Assembly: GCF_903946935.1 (NCBI RefSeq)
Contig: NZ_CAJAXH010000243.1
Location: forward strand, 1-38,049
Direction: 5' to 3'
DNA length: 38,049 nucleotides
DNA from: an uncultured Thiodictyon sp.
GTDB taxonomy: Bacteria; Pseudomonadota; Gammaproteobacteria; Chromatiales; Chromatiaceae
Under the pieces are notes generated by a model. That model saw nothing but the letters and a program-made list of their open reading frames with translations. It did not search any database and was not told the origin of the DNA. Shown here piece by piece: positions 1 to 8,105 of this stretch (positions are counted from its first letter, which is position 1; every line of letters begins with the position of its first letter). Both the position numbers and the translations under genes were made by a program.

Positions 1-132
1 AAGGCCGCCTACGCCAGCGGCGGGTATACAATGCAGGAAATTGGCGACTACTTCGGGCTGCACCACTCGCGTATCAGCAAGATCGTCCGTGGTGGACCTC
101 AGCGTGGCGGCGAGGCACAAGTCAAGACCTGA
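1..132 (+). CDS. REP-associated tyrosine transposase, C-terminal fragment (cut by window edge)
   Basis: The frame is open from base 1 and stops at 130-132, giving 43 residues. It contains YTMQEIGDYFGLHHSRISKI, which matches the C-terminal helix-turn-helix tail typical of IS200-like/RAYT proteins (Y1 transposase domain followed by a small DNA-binding tail). The catalytic HUH/Tyr domain would lie left of the window and cannot be checked. RAYTs are single-strand DNA transposases usually linked to REP palindromes, and REP-like palindromes do occur elsewhere in this window. Many such proteins carry misleading names in databases. The family call is good; activity is unknown. Confidence 0.7.
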   Translation, partial: KAAYASGGYTMQEIGDYFGLHHSRISKIVRGGPQRGGEAQVKT

Positions 133-163
133 CCCCATCCGTCTCGTGACCCCATCCGTCTCG
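130..163. repeat. Tandem direct repeat, 2 x 17 bp
   Basis: TGACCCCATCCGTCTCG occurs twice back to back (130-146 and 147-163). The first copy includes the stop codon of the transposase fragment. It may be part of the transposon's 3' end or a slippage product. Confidence 0.75.
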
Positions 164-194
164 CTACCGGCGCGGTGCTGACGTACCAAGTCAT

Positions 195-212
195 AAGGCG
201 GCGCGCCGCCTT
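195..212. other. 18-bp perfect GC palindrome
   Basis: AAGGCGGCGCGCCGCCTT is perfectly self-complementary with no loop and is followed by a short T run (tttcggg). It could act as a transcription terminator for the upstream transposase gene, or be a REP-like core. The remainder of 133-426 shows no gene I can support: the short frames there have no family resemblance and the membrane-protein start is better placed at 427. Confidence 0.4.
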
Positions 213-426
213 TCGGGCTTGATTTGCTCGGACGTTATTGCGCGTGGTAAAGCGCCGCGTCCCTTGCAGGGGAAGACCCCGTCGGTTAAGCGTGAGCTAC
301 TCACCGGAACTGCGAAAGGTTGGTTGGGTGGAGCTCTGATCGATGCCCCGGGAAATTCGGAAAGCCCCAAGGCGCTTGGAGAGTCACGAGATGTTTCGAG
401 AAAATGTTGAAAGAGGAGCGCTTCCT

Positions 427-1365
427 ATGCGTACGTTGGCGTTGGGTTTGCTATTGGCGGTGTTGTCGGTTGAGATGGGAGTCGCCACAGCGCAGGGGCC
501 TGCTGTTGCGCCAACGGGGGCGGTGTCCGAGCAACAGGCGGGAGCTGACGCCAAGGCAAATGCCGAGGTCGCACCAGCAGTGAAAAATGCGGAGCAACGC
601 GCGACCGCGCGCTTGGTCGAACCGCAGCGGGAGTTCAAGATGGGGGACACCGTTCAGGTGAAGGTCGCAGGCAACCATCGGCTGGCCGTCACCAATTCCA
701 AGGCGACCGGCGTTCTGCTCGTCCTCGATGATGTCGTCATGAAGAGCATCGGTGAGCCCTTGGCCACGCAGAACGGTGCCGGAGATCTCATTCTTTCGTT
801 CCGTCTGTCACGCGATCCAGAGAGCAATGACAGTCGCGGCGAATGGAAGAAGCTGCTCGCAAAGCAACACGATGGATATCTGATGACATTTCCGATCACA
901 TTGGCGATCGGTTCCTCAGCAGCGCTACCCGTTGCCACCGATGAATTGAAGTTCTCCGTGACGACCAAGGGCAAGATGAATGGCACCTTGGTGGCAGGCT
1001 TGGTGATTTTCGGGGTGCTGTACTGGTGGCTTATTCGCGATAGGAGCGCACTGCGCGACTTTCGCGATGGCACCTACAGTCTTGGCAAGAGCCAAATGGC
1101 GTTTTGGGGGCTGCTGGTGGTTCTCACCTTTGTGGGTGTCTGGCTCAACACCGGGCTAATTGAGCATATCCCGGACCAGGTACTGATCTTGTTGGGAATC
1201 AGCGGGGCGACCGGGTTGGGTGCATTGGTCATCGGGGATGGCACCAAGGCGGCGGAGATCGCCAAGCTTGAAGATCAGCTCAAGGCACTCCCCGAGGACG
1301 ACCGGGTTGGGCGGCAACCCATTGAGGTGCGTTTGGCTGCGCTACTAGCAGGCTGTCGGACTTAG
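427..1365 (+). CDS. Secreted/membrane protein of unknown function, truncated by a MITE-like insertion
   Basis: I do not recognise a named family. The ATG at 427 is preferred over the in-frame upstream start at 343 because AAAGAGGAG lies just before it and the protein then begins with a signal peptide (MRTLALGLLLAVLSVEMGVATAQ). An Ala-rich linker follows, then a soluble domain of about 110 residues (GDTVQVKV to LKFSVTTKG). Next come a transmembrane helix (TLVAGLVIFGVLYWWLI) and a membrane pair ending in LLGISGATGLGALVIGD. The frame closes with a foreign tail (GCRT) inside the inserted element. Removing the element plus one CTAG joins this frame exactly to 1469-1729, restoring about 394 residues. 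The truncated protein keeps its first membrane repeat and loses the second. Confidence 0.75.
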   Translation: MRTLALGLLLAVLSVEMGVATAQGPAVAPTGAVSEQQAGADAKANAEVAPAVKNAEQRATARLVEPQREFKMGDTVQVKVAGNHRLAVTNSKATGVLLVLDDVVMKSIGEPLATQNGAGDLILSFRLSRDPESNDSRGEWKKLLAKQHDGYLMTFPITLAIGSSAALPVATDELKFSVTTKGKMNGTLVAGLVIFGVLYWWLIRDRSALRDFRDGTYSLGKSQMAFWGLLVVLTFVGVWLNTGLIEHIPDQVLILLGISGATGLGALVIGDGTKAAEIAKLEDQLKALPEDDRVGRQPIEVRLAALLAGCRT

Positions 1366-1462
1366 TGATGCAACCGATTGAATGCAAAGAGTTTCCTCTT
1401 TTGCGCCAAAAAGTCGTTTTCCTTTTTAATCAATCGGTTACGCCATCAAGTCCGACAGGCTG
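1349..1462. mobile_element. 114-bp MITE-like element with 33-bp terminal inverted repeats and CTAG target duplication
   Basis: Left end 1349-1381 and right end 1430-1462 are inverted repeats matching at 27 of 33 positions (CAGGCTGTCGGACTT against CAGCCTGTCGGACTT at the tips, AACCGATTGA at the inner edge). CTAG flanks it on both sides (1345-1348 and 1463-1466), consistent with a 4-bp target-site duplication. The 48-bp interior has no coding capacity, so it must have been moved in trans by a related full-length transposase not present here. The parent family is not identified; tips of this kind suggest an IS end. Confidence 0.8.
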
Positions 1463-1468
1463 CTAGCA

Positions 1469-1729
1469 CCGCCAACCGTGCGACCACGGGGATTCTTTCG
1501 CGATATCTGCGACGGTGGTACCGGGATGAGTTTCCCGCGCCTGCAAACGGTGATCTGGACGGGTATCCTCGGCGTGATATTCATTTCCGATGTAGCGACT
1601 GGTATTTCAATGCCTGAATTCTCCGATTCATTGCTGGTCTTAATGGGGATCAGTAATTCGACCTACCTGGGCTTCAAGTTCCCGGAAAAGCCGTTGGGCA
1701 CTCAAATCGTACCGCTGGAGAAACAATAA
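1469..1729 (+). pseudogene. Severed C-terminal part of the 427-1365 membrane protein
   Basis: The frame reads PPTVRPRGFF and then a second membrane unit ending in LLVLMGISNSTYLGFKFPEK, with the stop at 1727-1729. This unit resembles the one before the insertion (Q..W......TG....P...L.L.GIS..T.LG), so the ancestral protein had a tandem repeat of this module. It could be re-initiated from the GTG at 1478 or the ATG at 1526, but neither has a good ribosome-binding site. Its stop codon overlaps the ATG of the next gene (TAATG), so loss of translation through this stretch might also lower expression of the downstream gene. Confidence 0.75.
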
Positions 1730-2019
1730 TGACTGTGTTCCGCCACCCGATCCGCGGCACGCTCGCCGCCGCCCTGGTTCTGAGCTTCATGGCCATGGCG
1801 CAGGCCGCCGACGAGGACAAGAAGGGCTGTGAGAAGGTTACCTGCCCAGCCACCAACGGCGAATTTTCACTCCATCTGCCAAATCCCGATAGTTGCACAT
1901 CGTTTTGTAAGTGCGATTGGGGCGTGGCCCACTACTTCGAGTGTCCAGCGGGGCTCGAATTCAATGCCGAGTTGCAGGTCTGCGATTGGCCGGACAACGC
2001 CGGCTGCCAAGACCGCTGA
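1729..2019 (+). CDS. Small secreted protein with a peritrophin-A-like (CBM14) chitin-binding domain
   Basis: 96 residues. Residues 1-26 form a signal peptide ending MAMAQA. The mature part has eight cysteines (34, 39, 56, 60, 62, 72, 85, 93). Six of them (39, 56, 62, 72, 85, 93) have gaps of 16, 5, 9, 12 and 7 residues, which fits the published peritrophin-A/ChtBD2 pattern (C x13-20 C x5-6 C x9-19 C x10-14 C x4-14 C). The aromatic and FECPAGLEFN segment between the fourth and fifth is also typical. Such domains bind chitin or related beta-1,4-linked glycans and are mainly known from animals. The start overlaps the preceding stop by one base and has GGAG at 1717-1720, indicating coupling with the membrane-protein gene. 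Binding to chitin is inferred, not shown. Confidence 0.8.
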   Translation: MTVFRHPIRGTLAAALVLSFMAMAQAADEDKKGCEKVTCPATNGEFSLHLPNPDSCTSFCKCDWGVAHYFECPAGLEFNAELQVCDWPDNAGCQDR

Positions 2020-2080
2020 GAGCGGCCCCAGTCACCGGGGATCGCGGGAGGGGCTCTATTGACAGGTCGACGCGAACGCG

Positions 2081-2935
2081 TCAGTCCCCGCGCAGCTCAA
2101 TATGCTCGGAGACAAGCAGGGTCTGAGCGGCCTCGATGACCGCGTCCAGGGGGGCGGTGAGGCCGGGTGCCGCGAGCGCCTCTCGGGCGATCCCCTCCGC
2201 CCGACCATACAAGCTGAGGCGCAAGTGCTCCGCGGTGCGCACATGCAGTTGCAGGTCGGTGAGGATGTGTGCGAACTCGCTGCGGGTGGGGACGCTGCCC
2301 AGGGCGCGGAAGAGCGCTGCCAGCGCGTCGAATAGCGGTTGGGCCGCCGCGTCCAGCCCGAAGTCCGGGGGCAGAAACTCGATGGGGTGTTCGGATACGC
2401 GGCCGATCCAGACCCGGAAGCTGGTTTTTTGCAGCGCGTGATAGAGGGGTGACTCGGAGATCAGAAACAGCAGCAGATGACGCGGGTTGGCGTAATAACG
2501 CCCGCCGCGCACCTCCCAGAAGCAATCCGCGATCAGGCGGTGGATGCGGATGTGCTCGCGGAAATCGGCCGCCTGCAACTGGTCCAGGATCAACACCGTA
2601 GGCTCGCCCTCGCTCTGGGCGCAGGCCTCGCTCACCACCTGGTCCAGGGGGTCGATGGGTGGCTCGGTGCGCCCCAGTTCGTCCTCGGCCAGCGGCAGGA
2701 TCAGGTCCGGCGGGGCGGGGTGGGCCTCGGTGAAGTCCAGATACAGGCGATGGGGGAAATCCAGTGCGCGGGCGAGCGCGGTGGCGAAGGCGGTCTTGCG
2801 GCGCTCCGAATCGCCCTCGATCGCGAGCGTACGCAGGGTGCGGATCGGGCTATCGAGCAGGCAACGCACCTGGAATTCGTAGTCGTCGTTCGACTCGAAC
2901 CCGTGCAGTGCCAGCTTCTCGCGCAGGCCGGTCAT
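2081..2935 (-). CDS. Uncharacterised P-loop ATPase-like protein
   Basis: 284 residues, not assigned to a named family. Around residues 40-48 it has EGDSERRKT, which looks like a Walker A loop in which the glycine before Lys-Thr is replaced by Arg. A Walker B-like strand TVLILDQLQAADF follows near residue 113, and a LLLFLISES strand could be a sensor-1 element. The C-terminal third is helical and Ala/Leu-rich. No membrane segment or signal peptide is visible. The start lies 15 nt after the yhbY stop on the same strand, so the two are probably co-transcribed. The degenerate loop leaves it open whether it hydrolyses ATP. Confidence 0.6.
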   Translation of the reverse strand: MTGLREKLALHGFESNDDYEFQVRCLLDSPIRTLRTLAIEGDSERRKTAFATALARALDFPHRLYLDFTEAHPAPPDLILPLAEDELGRTEPPIDPLDQVVSEACAQSEGEPTVLILDQLQAADFREHIRIHRLIADCFWEVRGGRYYANPRHLLLFLISESPLYHALQKTSFRVWIGRVSEHPIEFLPPDFGLDAAAQPLFDALAALFRALGSVPTRSEFAHILTDLQLHVRTAEHLRLSLYGRAEGIAREALAAPGLTAPLDAVIEAAQTLLVSEHIELRGD

Positions 2936-2950
2936 GGGCGGCGGCTCGGC

Positions 2951-3265
2951 TCAGACGGCCGGCAAGGCGAGCGGGCTGGGCTTCTTGGGGTTCGCCCGGT
3001 AGAGCACGGCGATGTTGCCGATGCGGTTCACCAGCGTCGCCCCGCTGTGCTCGACCAGGGGGGCGATGATGGCGTCGCGGACTTCGCGGTCCCCGGCGGC
3101 GACCTTGACCTTGAGGAGTTCGTGGTGACTCAAGGCCAGGTCGAGTTCGGCCAGCACCCCGGCCGTGAGACCGGCCTGGCCGACCATGACCACGGGTTTG
3201 AGTGAGTGGGCCTCACCCTTGAGCCAGCGTCGTTGTTTTTCGGTGATGCTTTGCGTGGTCGCCAT
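2951..3265 (-). CDS. yhbY: YhbY, CRM-domain RNA-binding protein
   Basis: About 104 residues forming a single CRS1/YhbY (CRM) domain. Conserved features include KQRRWLKGEAHSLKPVVMVG at the start, the GLT..VL.ELD.AL..HELLKVKV core and GNIAVLYR near the end. YhbY associates with the assembling 50S ribosomal subunit and binds rRNA. The ATG at 3265 is preferred to the in-frame ATG at 3277, which has no room for a ribosome-binding site; GGA lies 12 nt before the chosen start, so the choice is uncertain. It is transcribed away from aroA, leaving a 262-bp divergent region that should hold both promoters; I could not identify promoter boxes there with confidence. Confidence 0.92.
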   Translation of the reverse strand: MATTQSITEKQRRWLKGEAHSLKPVVMVGQAGLTAGVLAELDLALSHHELLKVKVAAGDREVRDAIIAPLVEHSGATLVNRIGNIAVLYRANPKKPSPLALPAV

Positions 3266-3527
3266 GGTGATTGTCATTCCGGGAGTCGTTGAAATTCCAT
3301 GAGTCCGCCGCGGCGCGCGGCGTTGCGTTGTTCTACCGTGGGGGGTCTCAGGTTGCGGGGTGCGCGGGGCGCTAGGACGGCGATTCTACGGCGCTGTTGG
3401 TCGCGCGTCGATAAACCGTTGACTCGGCAAGCGGAGGCCGCGGACTTTCGGGTTTACCCGTGAGTGCCCGCGGGGCTAGAATGGCTGGCTTTTCCAACCC
3501 CCCCACCAACGCGGCCCCGGAGCACCC

Positions 3528-4871
3528 TTGGCTTTACCCCCTGACCTTCGATTTCTGGTCCGGCCCGACGCGGCTGGGGGCGGCCTGCGCGGGCGTTTGC
3601 GGGTGCCGGGGGACAAGTCGATCTCACACCGTGCGATCATGCTCGGGGCCATTGCCGAGGGCGACACGCACATCGAGGGCTTTCTGGAGGGCGCCGACGC
3701 GCTCGCTACCCTGCGCGCCTTTCGTCGCCTGGGGGTTGCGATCGAGGGGCCTGACGCGGGTCGGGTGCTGATCCACGGGGTGGGGCTGCGCGGTCTGCGC
3801 GCCCCGGACGGTCCGCTGGAGATGGGCAACTCGGGGACCTCCATGCGCCTGCTGGCGGGACTCCTGGCCGGGCAGTGCTTTGCGACTGCCCTGACCGGCG
3901 ATGACTCGCTCTCGCGGCGGCCCATGCGGCGGGTCACCGAGCCGCTGGCGCTCATGGGGGCGCACATCGAGGCCAGCGCGACCGGCACCGCGCCGCTGCA
4001 CATCCACCCGGTGGCGGGGCTTACCGGGCTCGATTACCGGCTGCCGGTGGCGAGCGCCCAGGTCAAGTCCAGCCTGCTGCTGGCCGGGCTCTATGCCGCG
4101 GGCGAAACCTGTATCACCGAGCCGGCGCCGACCCGCGACCACACCGAGTTGATGCTCGCCGGTTTCGGTTATCCGGTGTGCCGCCAGGGTCCACGGGTCT
4201 GCCTGACTGGCTCAGGATCAGGGGGCGGGCGGCTCATCGGCGGCCGGCTCCAGGTCCCGGCGGATATCTCTTCCGCCGCCTTTTTTCTGGTGGGGGCGAG
4301 CATCGCCCCGGGTTCGGACCTGACGCTCACGGGGGTCGGCATCAACCCGACGCGCCTAGGGGTGATCAACATCCTGCGTGCCATGGGTGCGGATATCGAG
4401 CTTTCGGGCGAGCGCACCGCCGCGGGCGAGCCGCTGGCCGACCTGCGGGTGCGCGCGGCGCCCCTTCGCGGGATCGCGATCCCGGTGGACCAGGTGCCGC
4501 TGGCTATCGACGAGTTCCCGGCGCTGTTCATCGCCGCCGCCTGCGCCGCGGGTGAGACGGTACTCACCGGGGCCGAGGAGTTGCGGGTCAAGGAGAGCGA
4601 CCGCATCGCGGTGATGGCCGCGGGTCTGGCAACGCTGGGGATCGCGGCCGAGCCAAGGCCGGACGGCATCCGCATCGTCGGCGGGGCGATCGGCTCCGGG
4701 ACCATCGCGGCCCACGGCGATCACCGGATCGCCATGTCCTTTGCGATGGCGGGGCTGCGTGCGGCCGGGCCGATCGAGATCCACGATTGTGCGAATGTGG
4801 AGACCTCCTTCCCCGGGTTTGCCCGGCTGGCCGCCGCGGCCGGCCTCGCGATCGAGGAGTCTTGGGTATGA
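3528..4871 (+). CDS. aroA: 3-phosphoshikimate 1-carboxyvinyltransferase (EPSP synthase)
   Basis: 447 residues, starting at a TTG with GGAG 5 nt upstream; no in-frame ATG lies nearby. The enzyme transfers the enolpyruvyl group of PEP to shikimate-3-phosphate in aromatic amino acid synthesis. It carries the four short motifs used to define class II EPSP synthases: GDKS (28-31), SAQVK, RDHTE and NPTR, plus RVKESDR and DHRIAMS near the C-terminus. In the PEP-binding loop it has GNSGT (100-104), so Gly103 stands where the glyphosate-insensitive CP4 enzyme has Ala. The stop overlaps the cmk start (ATGA), indicating coupling. Confidence 0.97.
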   Translation: MALPPDLRFLVRPDAAGGGLRGRLRVPGDKSISHRAIMLGAIAEGDTHIEGFLEGADALATLRAFRRLGVAIEGPDAGRVLIHGVGLRGLRAPDGPLEMGNSGTSMRLLAGLLAGQCFATALTGDDSLSRRPMRRVTEPLALMGAHIEASATGTAPLHIHPVAGLTGLDYRLPVASAQVKSSLLLAGLYAAGETCITEPAPTRDHTELMLAGFGYPVCRQGPRVCLTGSGSGGGRLIGGRLQVPADISSAAFFLVGASIAPGSDLTLTGVGINPTRLGVINILRAMGADIELSGERTAAGEPLADLRVRAAPLRGIAIPVDQVPLAIDEFPALFIAAACAAGETVLTGAEELRVKESDRIAVMAAGLATLGIAAEPRPDGIRIVGGAIGSGTIAAHGDHRIAMSFAMAGLRAAGPIEIHDCANVETSFPGFARLAAAAGLAIEESWV

Positions 4872-5566
4872 CGGCCGCCGACCTGGTCCCGGTCGTCACC
4901 ATCGACGGACCCTCGGGGACCGGCAAGGGGACCCTGGCGGTGCTGCTCGCCGCGCGCCTGGGCTGGCAGTGCCTGGACAGCGGGGCACTCTATCGGGTGC
5001 TGGGCCTGGCCGCCGCGCGGCGCGGGATCGACCTGGACGACGCCCCGGCACTCGCCGCGCTGGCCGGCAATCTGGGGGTGAGTTTCGTGGGCGGCCGGGT
5101 GTTGCTCGATGGGGCTGACTTGGGCGATGCGATCCGCACCGAGACGGCCGGCATGGCCGCCTCCCGCGTGGCCGTCCACCCTGGGGTCCGCGCGGCCCTG
5201 TTGGAGTGGCAGCGGCGTCAGGCGTGCCCCCCGGGGCTGGTGGCGGATGGCCGCGACATGGGGACCGTGGTGTTCCCGCGGGCGGGGCTCAAGGTGTTTC
5301 TCGACGCCAGTGCGCAGGTGCGTGCCGAGCGTCGATATAAACAGTTGAGAGAAAAGGGCCTGGATGCTAACCTTCCGGCCCTTGTGGAGGAGATCGCCGA
5401 ACGGGATGCGCGTGATCGCAACCGGGCGGTGGCCCCGCTGCGGGCGGCGGCAGACGCGGTGATGGTCGATTCCACCGCCCTGTCGATCAATGATGTATTT
5501 GACCTGGTCGTGGAAGAGGTGAGGCGCGTCTTCCCCGATCAGGTCCATGAGGTGGCTGCCGAATGA
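4868..5566 (+). CDS. cmk: Cytidylate kinase
   Basis: 232 residues. Phosphorylates CMP/dCMP with ATP. The N-terminal P-loop [11 protein letters not shown] (12-22) is diagnostic, followed by LDSGALYR for nucleotide recognition and [12 protein letters not shown], the conserved CMP-kinase segment. LID-region arginines lie in ERDARDRNR. The ATG at 4868 shares bases with the aroA stop; the longer frame back to 4787 lies inside aroA and is not needed. The position between aroA and rpsA is standard for gammaproteobacteria. Confidence 0.96.
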   Translation: MTAADLVPVVTIDGPSGTGKGTLAVLLAARLGWQCLDSGALYRVLGLAAARRGIDLDDAPALAALAGNLGVSFVGGRVLLDGADLGDAIRTETAGMAASRVAVHPGVRAALLEWQRRQACPPGLVADGRDMGTVVFPRAGLKVFLDASAQVRAERRYKQLREKGLDANLPALVEEIAERDARDRNRAVAPLRAAADAVMVDSTALSINDVFDLVVEEVRRVFPDQVHEVAAE

Positions 5567-5589
5567 TTCGGCGGCGGCTTCAAGGGTGT

Positions 5590-5607
5590 GCCCGGGTCAA
5601 CCCGGGC
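5590..5607. other. Stem-loop between cmk and rpsA
   Basis: GCCCGGG-TCAA-CCCGGGC forms a perfect 7-bp GC stem with a 4-base loop. There is no T run, so it is not a classical terminator. It lies in the rpsA leader region and could stabilise the cmk 3' end, attenuate read-through or take part in rpsA control. Confidence 0.45.
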
Positions 5608-5714
5608 CACCGTCTAGCGGGCCGGCGCGGTGCGCTCCGGTCTGATGTTTAACACACTTCCCCCCCGCCCCGGAAGGGACGGGACAGCGTGCCTCTCCCA
5701 GGTAAACAGTTCCC

Positions 5715-7394
5715 ATGACCGAAAGCTTTGCTGATTTATTCGAACAGAGTCTGAGTGCTACCCAACTCCAGCCCGGTACCATCGTCATCGGTACGGTGGT
5801 GGAGATCACCAACGACAGCGTGGTGGTCAATGCCGGCCTCAAGTCCGAGGGCGTGATCCCCAAGAGCCAATTCATCGGTCCCGATGGCCAGCTCGAGGTG
5901 GCCGTCGGCGACGAGGTGCAGGTCGCGCTCGATGCCGTCGAAGACGGTTTCGGTGTCACCCGGTTGTCCCGCGAAAAGGCCAAGCGCTTTGCGGCCTGGG
6001 ACTATCTGGAGAAGGCGTTCGCCGCCGGCGATACGGTCAAGGGTCTGATCAACGGCAAGGTCAAGGGCGGCTTCACGGTCGAGTTGGACACCGTGCGGGC
6101 CTTCCTCCCCGGCTCCCTGGTGGATGTGCGCCCGGTGCGCGACACCACCTACCTGGAAGGCAAGGAGCAGGAATTCAAGGTCATCAAGCTGGACCGCAAG
6201 CGCAACAACGTGGTGGTTTCGCGCCGCGCGGTGGTGGAAGAGGAATACAGCGCCGAGCGTGACCAGCTGCTCAAGAACCTGGAAGAGGGGCAGGAGGTCA
6301 CCGGTGTGGTCAAGAACCTCACCGACTACGGCGCCTTCCTGGACTTGGGCGGCATCGACGGCCTGCTGCACATCACCGATATGGCCTGGCGTCGCGTCAA
6401 GCACCCGGCCGAGGTGGTCGAGATCGGTCAGGAGATCCAGGTCAAGGTCCTCAAGTTCGACCGCGATCGTCAGCGGGTCTCCTTGGGCCTCAAGCAGATG
6501 GGCGAGGACCCCTGGGTCAACATCTCGCGTCGCTATCCCGAGCACACCCGGGTCTTCGGTAAGGTCACCAACATTGCGGACTACGGCTGCTTTGTGGAGA
6601 TCGAAGAGGGCGTCGAGGGCCTTGTACACGTCTCCGAGATGGACTGGACCAACAAGAACATCCACCCCAGCAAGGTCGTCAACCTGGGCGACGAGGTGGA
6701 GGTCATGGTGCTGGACATCGACGAGGAGCGTCGTCGCATCTCGCTCGGCATCAAGCAGTGCGCGATGAATCCCTGGGACGAGTTCGGCGTCACCCACAAG
6801 AAGGGCGATCACGTCTCCGGCAAGATCAAGTCGATCACCGATTTCGGTATCTTCATCGGTCTGGACGGCGGCATCGACGGCCTGGTGCATCTGTCGGACA
6901 TCTCCTGGGACGAGCCCGGCGAGCAGGCCCTGCGCCGCTACAAGAAGGGCGACGAGTTGGAGACCGTGGTGCTGTCGGTGGACCCGGAGCGCGAGCGTAT
7001 CTCGCTCGGCGTCAAGCAGCTCGACCGCGATCCGTTCTCCAGCTTCGTGGCCATCCACGAGAAGGGCAGCGTCGTCATCGGTGCCATCACCGAGCTCGAC
7101 GCCAAGGGTGCCACCATCTCGCTCGGCGATGGGGTCGAGGGCTATCTGCGGGCCTCCGAGATCTCGCGCGACCGGGTCGAGGATGCCCGCGCGGTGCTCA
7201 AGCTCGGCGACGAGATCGAGGCCAAGTTCATGGGCGTGGATCGCAAGAACCGCACCATTTCGCTCTCCATCAAGGCCAAGGATCAGGAAGAGGAGCAGCA
7301 GGCGATCAAGGGCTATGCCCGCGATATCTCCGGCGGCGCAACGACCCTGGGCGACCTCCTGAGAGAGCAGATGGAAGAGGCCGGGCGCGACTGA
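5715..7394 (+). CDS. rpsA: 30S ribosomal protein S1
   Basis: 559 residues, the usual length for the proteobacterial protein. Six S1/OB-fold repeats are readable at roughly 21-87, 105-171, 192-260, 277-347, 364-434 and 451-520, with recurrent [25 protein letters not shown] and [13 protein letters not shown]-type segments varying by repeat. S1 binds mRNA leaders and brings them to the 30S subunit. The region before the ATG lacks a strong Shine-Dalgarno (only AGG in a pyrimidine/A-rich context). This resembles E. coli rpsA, where S1 regulates its own translation; such autoregulation here is an inference. Confidence 0.98.
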   Translation: MTESFADLFEQSLSATQLQPGTIVIGTVVEITNDSVVVNAGLKSEGVIPKSQFIGPDGQLEVAVGDEVQVALDAVEDGFGVTRLSREKAKRFAAWDYLEKAFAAGDTVKGLINGKVKGGFTVELDTVRAFLPGSLVDVRPVRDTTYLEGKEQEFKVIKLDRKRNNVVVSRRAVVEEEYSAERDQLLKNLEEGQEVTGVVKNLTDYGAFLDLGGIDGLLHITDMAWRRVKHPAEVVEIGQEIQVKVLKFDRDRQRVSLGLKQMGEDPWVNISRRYPEHTRVFGKVTNIADYGCFVEIEEGVEGLVHVSEMDWTNKNIHPSKVVNLGDEVEVMVLDIDEERRRISLGIKQCAMNPWDEFGVTHKKGDHVSGKIKSITDFGIFIGLDGGIDGLVHLSDISWDEPGEQALRRYKKGDELETVVLSVDPERERISLGVKQLDRDPFSSFVAIHEKGSVVIGAITELDAKGATISLGDGVEGYLRASEISRDRVEDARAVLKLGDEIEAKFMGVDRKNRTISLSIKAKDQEEEQQAIKGYARDISGGATTLGDLLREQMEEAGRD

Positions 7395-7498
7395 TGCGCG
7401 TCGGACCTCATTAGGCATCGCCAGGGGGGGCCGCTCGGCTTCCTCTGGCATGTCCTGATGCCACTCCGGTCCCCCTTTCCCTTCAGAGGATTGACACC

Positions 7499-7831
<333 letters not shown>

Positions 7832-7919
7832 GCGTCTGCCGCCGCCAGGGAGAGGCCATATTCGTCTGATTCCGGTCCCGCGTCGCGCGCGGGAGTTCGC
7901 CGCAACGCTTGATGGGTTT

Positions 7920-7933
7920 AAGGTTTGAACCTT
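7920..7933. promoter_or_regulatory. Candidate operator palindrome upstream of dctP
   Basis: AAGGTT-TG-AACCTT is a 14-bp dyad in the 274-bp gap between ihfB and dctP. A related half (GGTTCAAACTCCC) occurs again near 8031-8043. It resembles a regulator site more than a terminator; no protein is assigned. Confidence 0.3.
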
Positions 7934-8105
7934 GGCCGCAAGCCTGGCACTGAGTTTCCGCGTCCGCCGCGCGCCGGCCGTTCGGTCATCGGCGTTTTGG
8001 CGCCTGCCGGCTAGTCAAAGGGGACCGTCTGGTTCAAACTCCCTGGGTCGCCGACCCCGGCGGCTGCCAGACAACAGATTCCCACGACTGCGGAGACTGA
8101 CCATC

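Noticed and set aside
1378-1617. 79-codon frame overlapping the MITE and the severed C-terminus
   Set aside because: It is a different frame from the restored membrane protein and begins inside the element.
2477-3205. 242-codon plus-strand frame across yhbY and the P-loop-like gene
   Set aside because: YhbY is certain on the minus strand, and the plus-strand product is Arg/Gln/Gly-rich shadow sequence.
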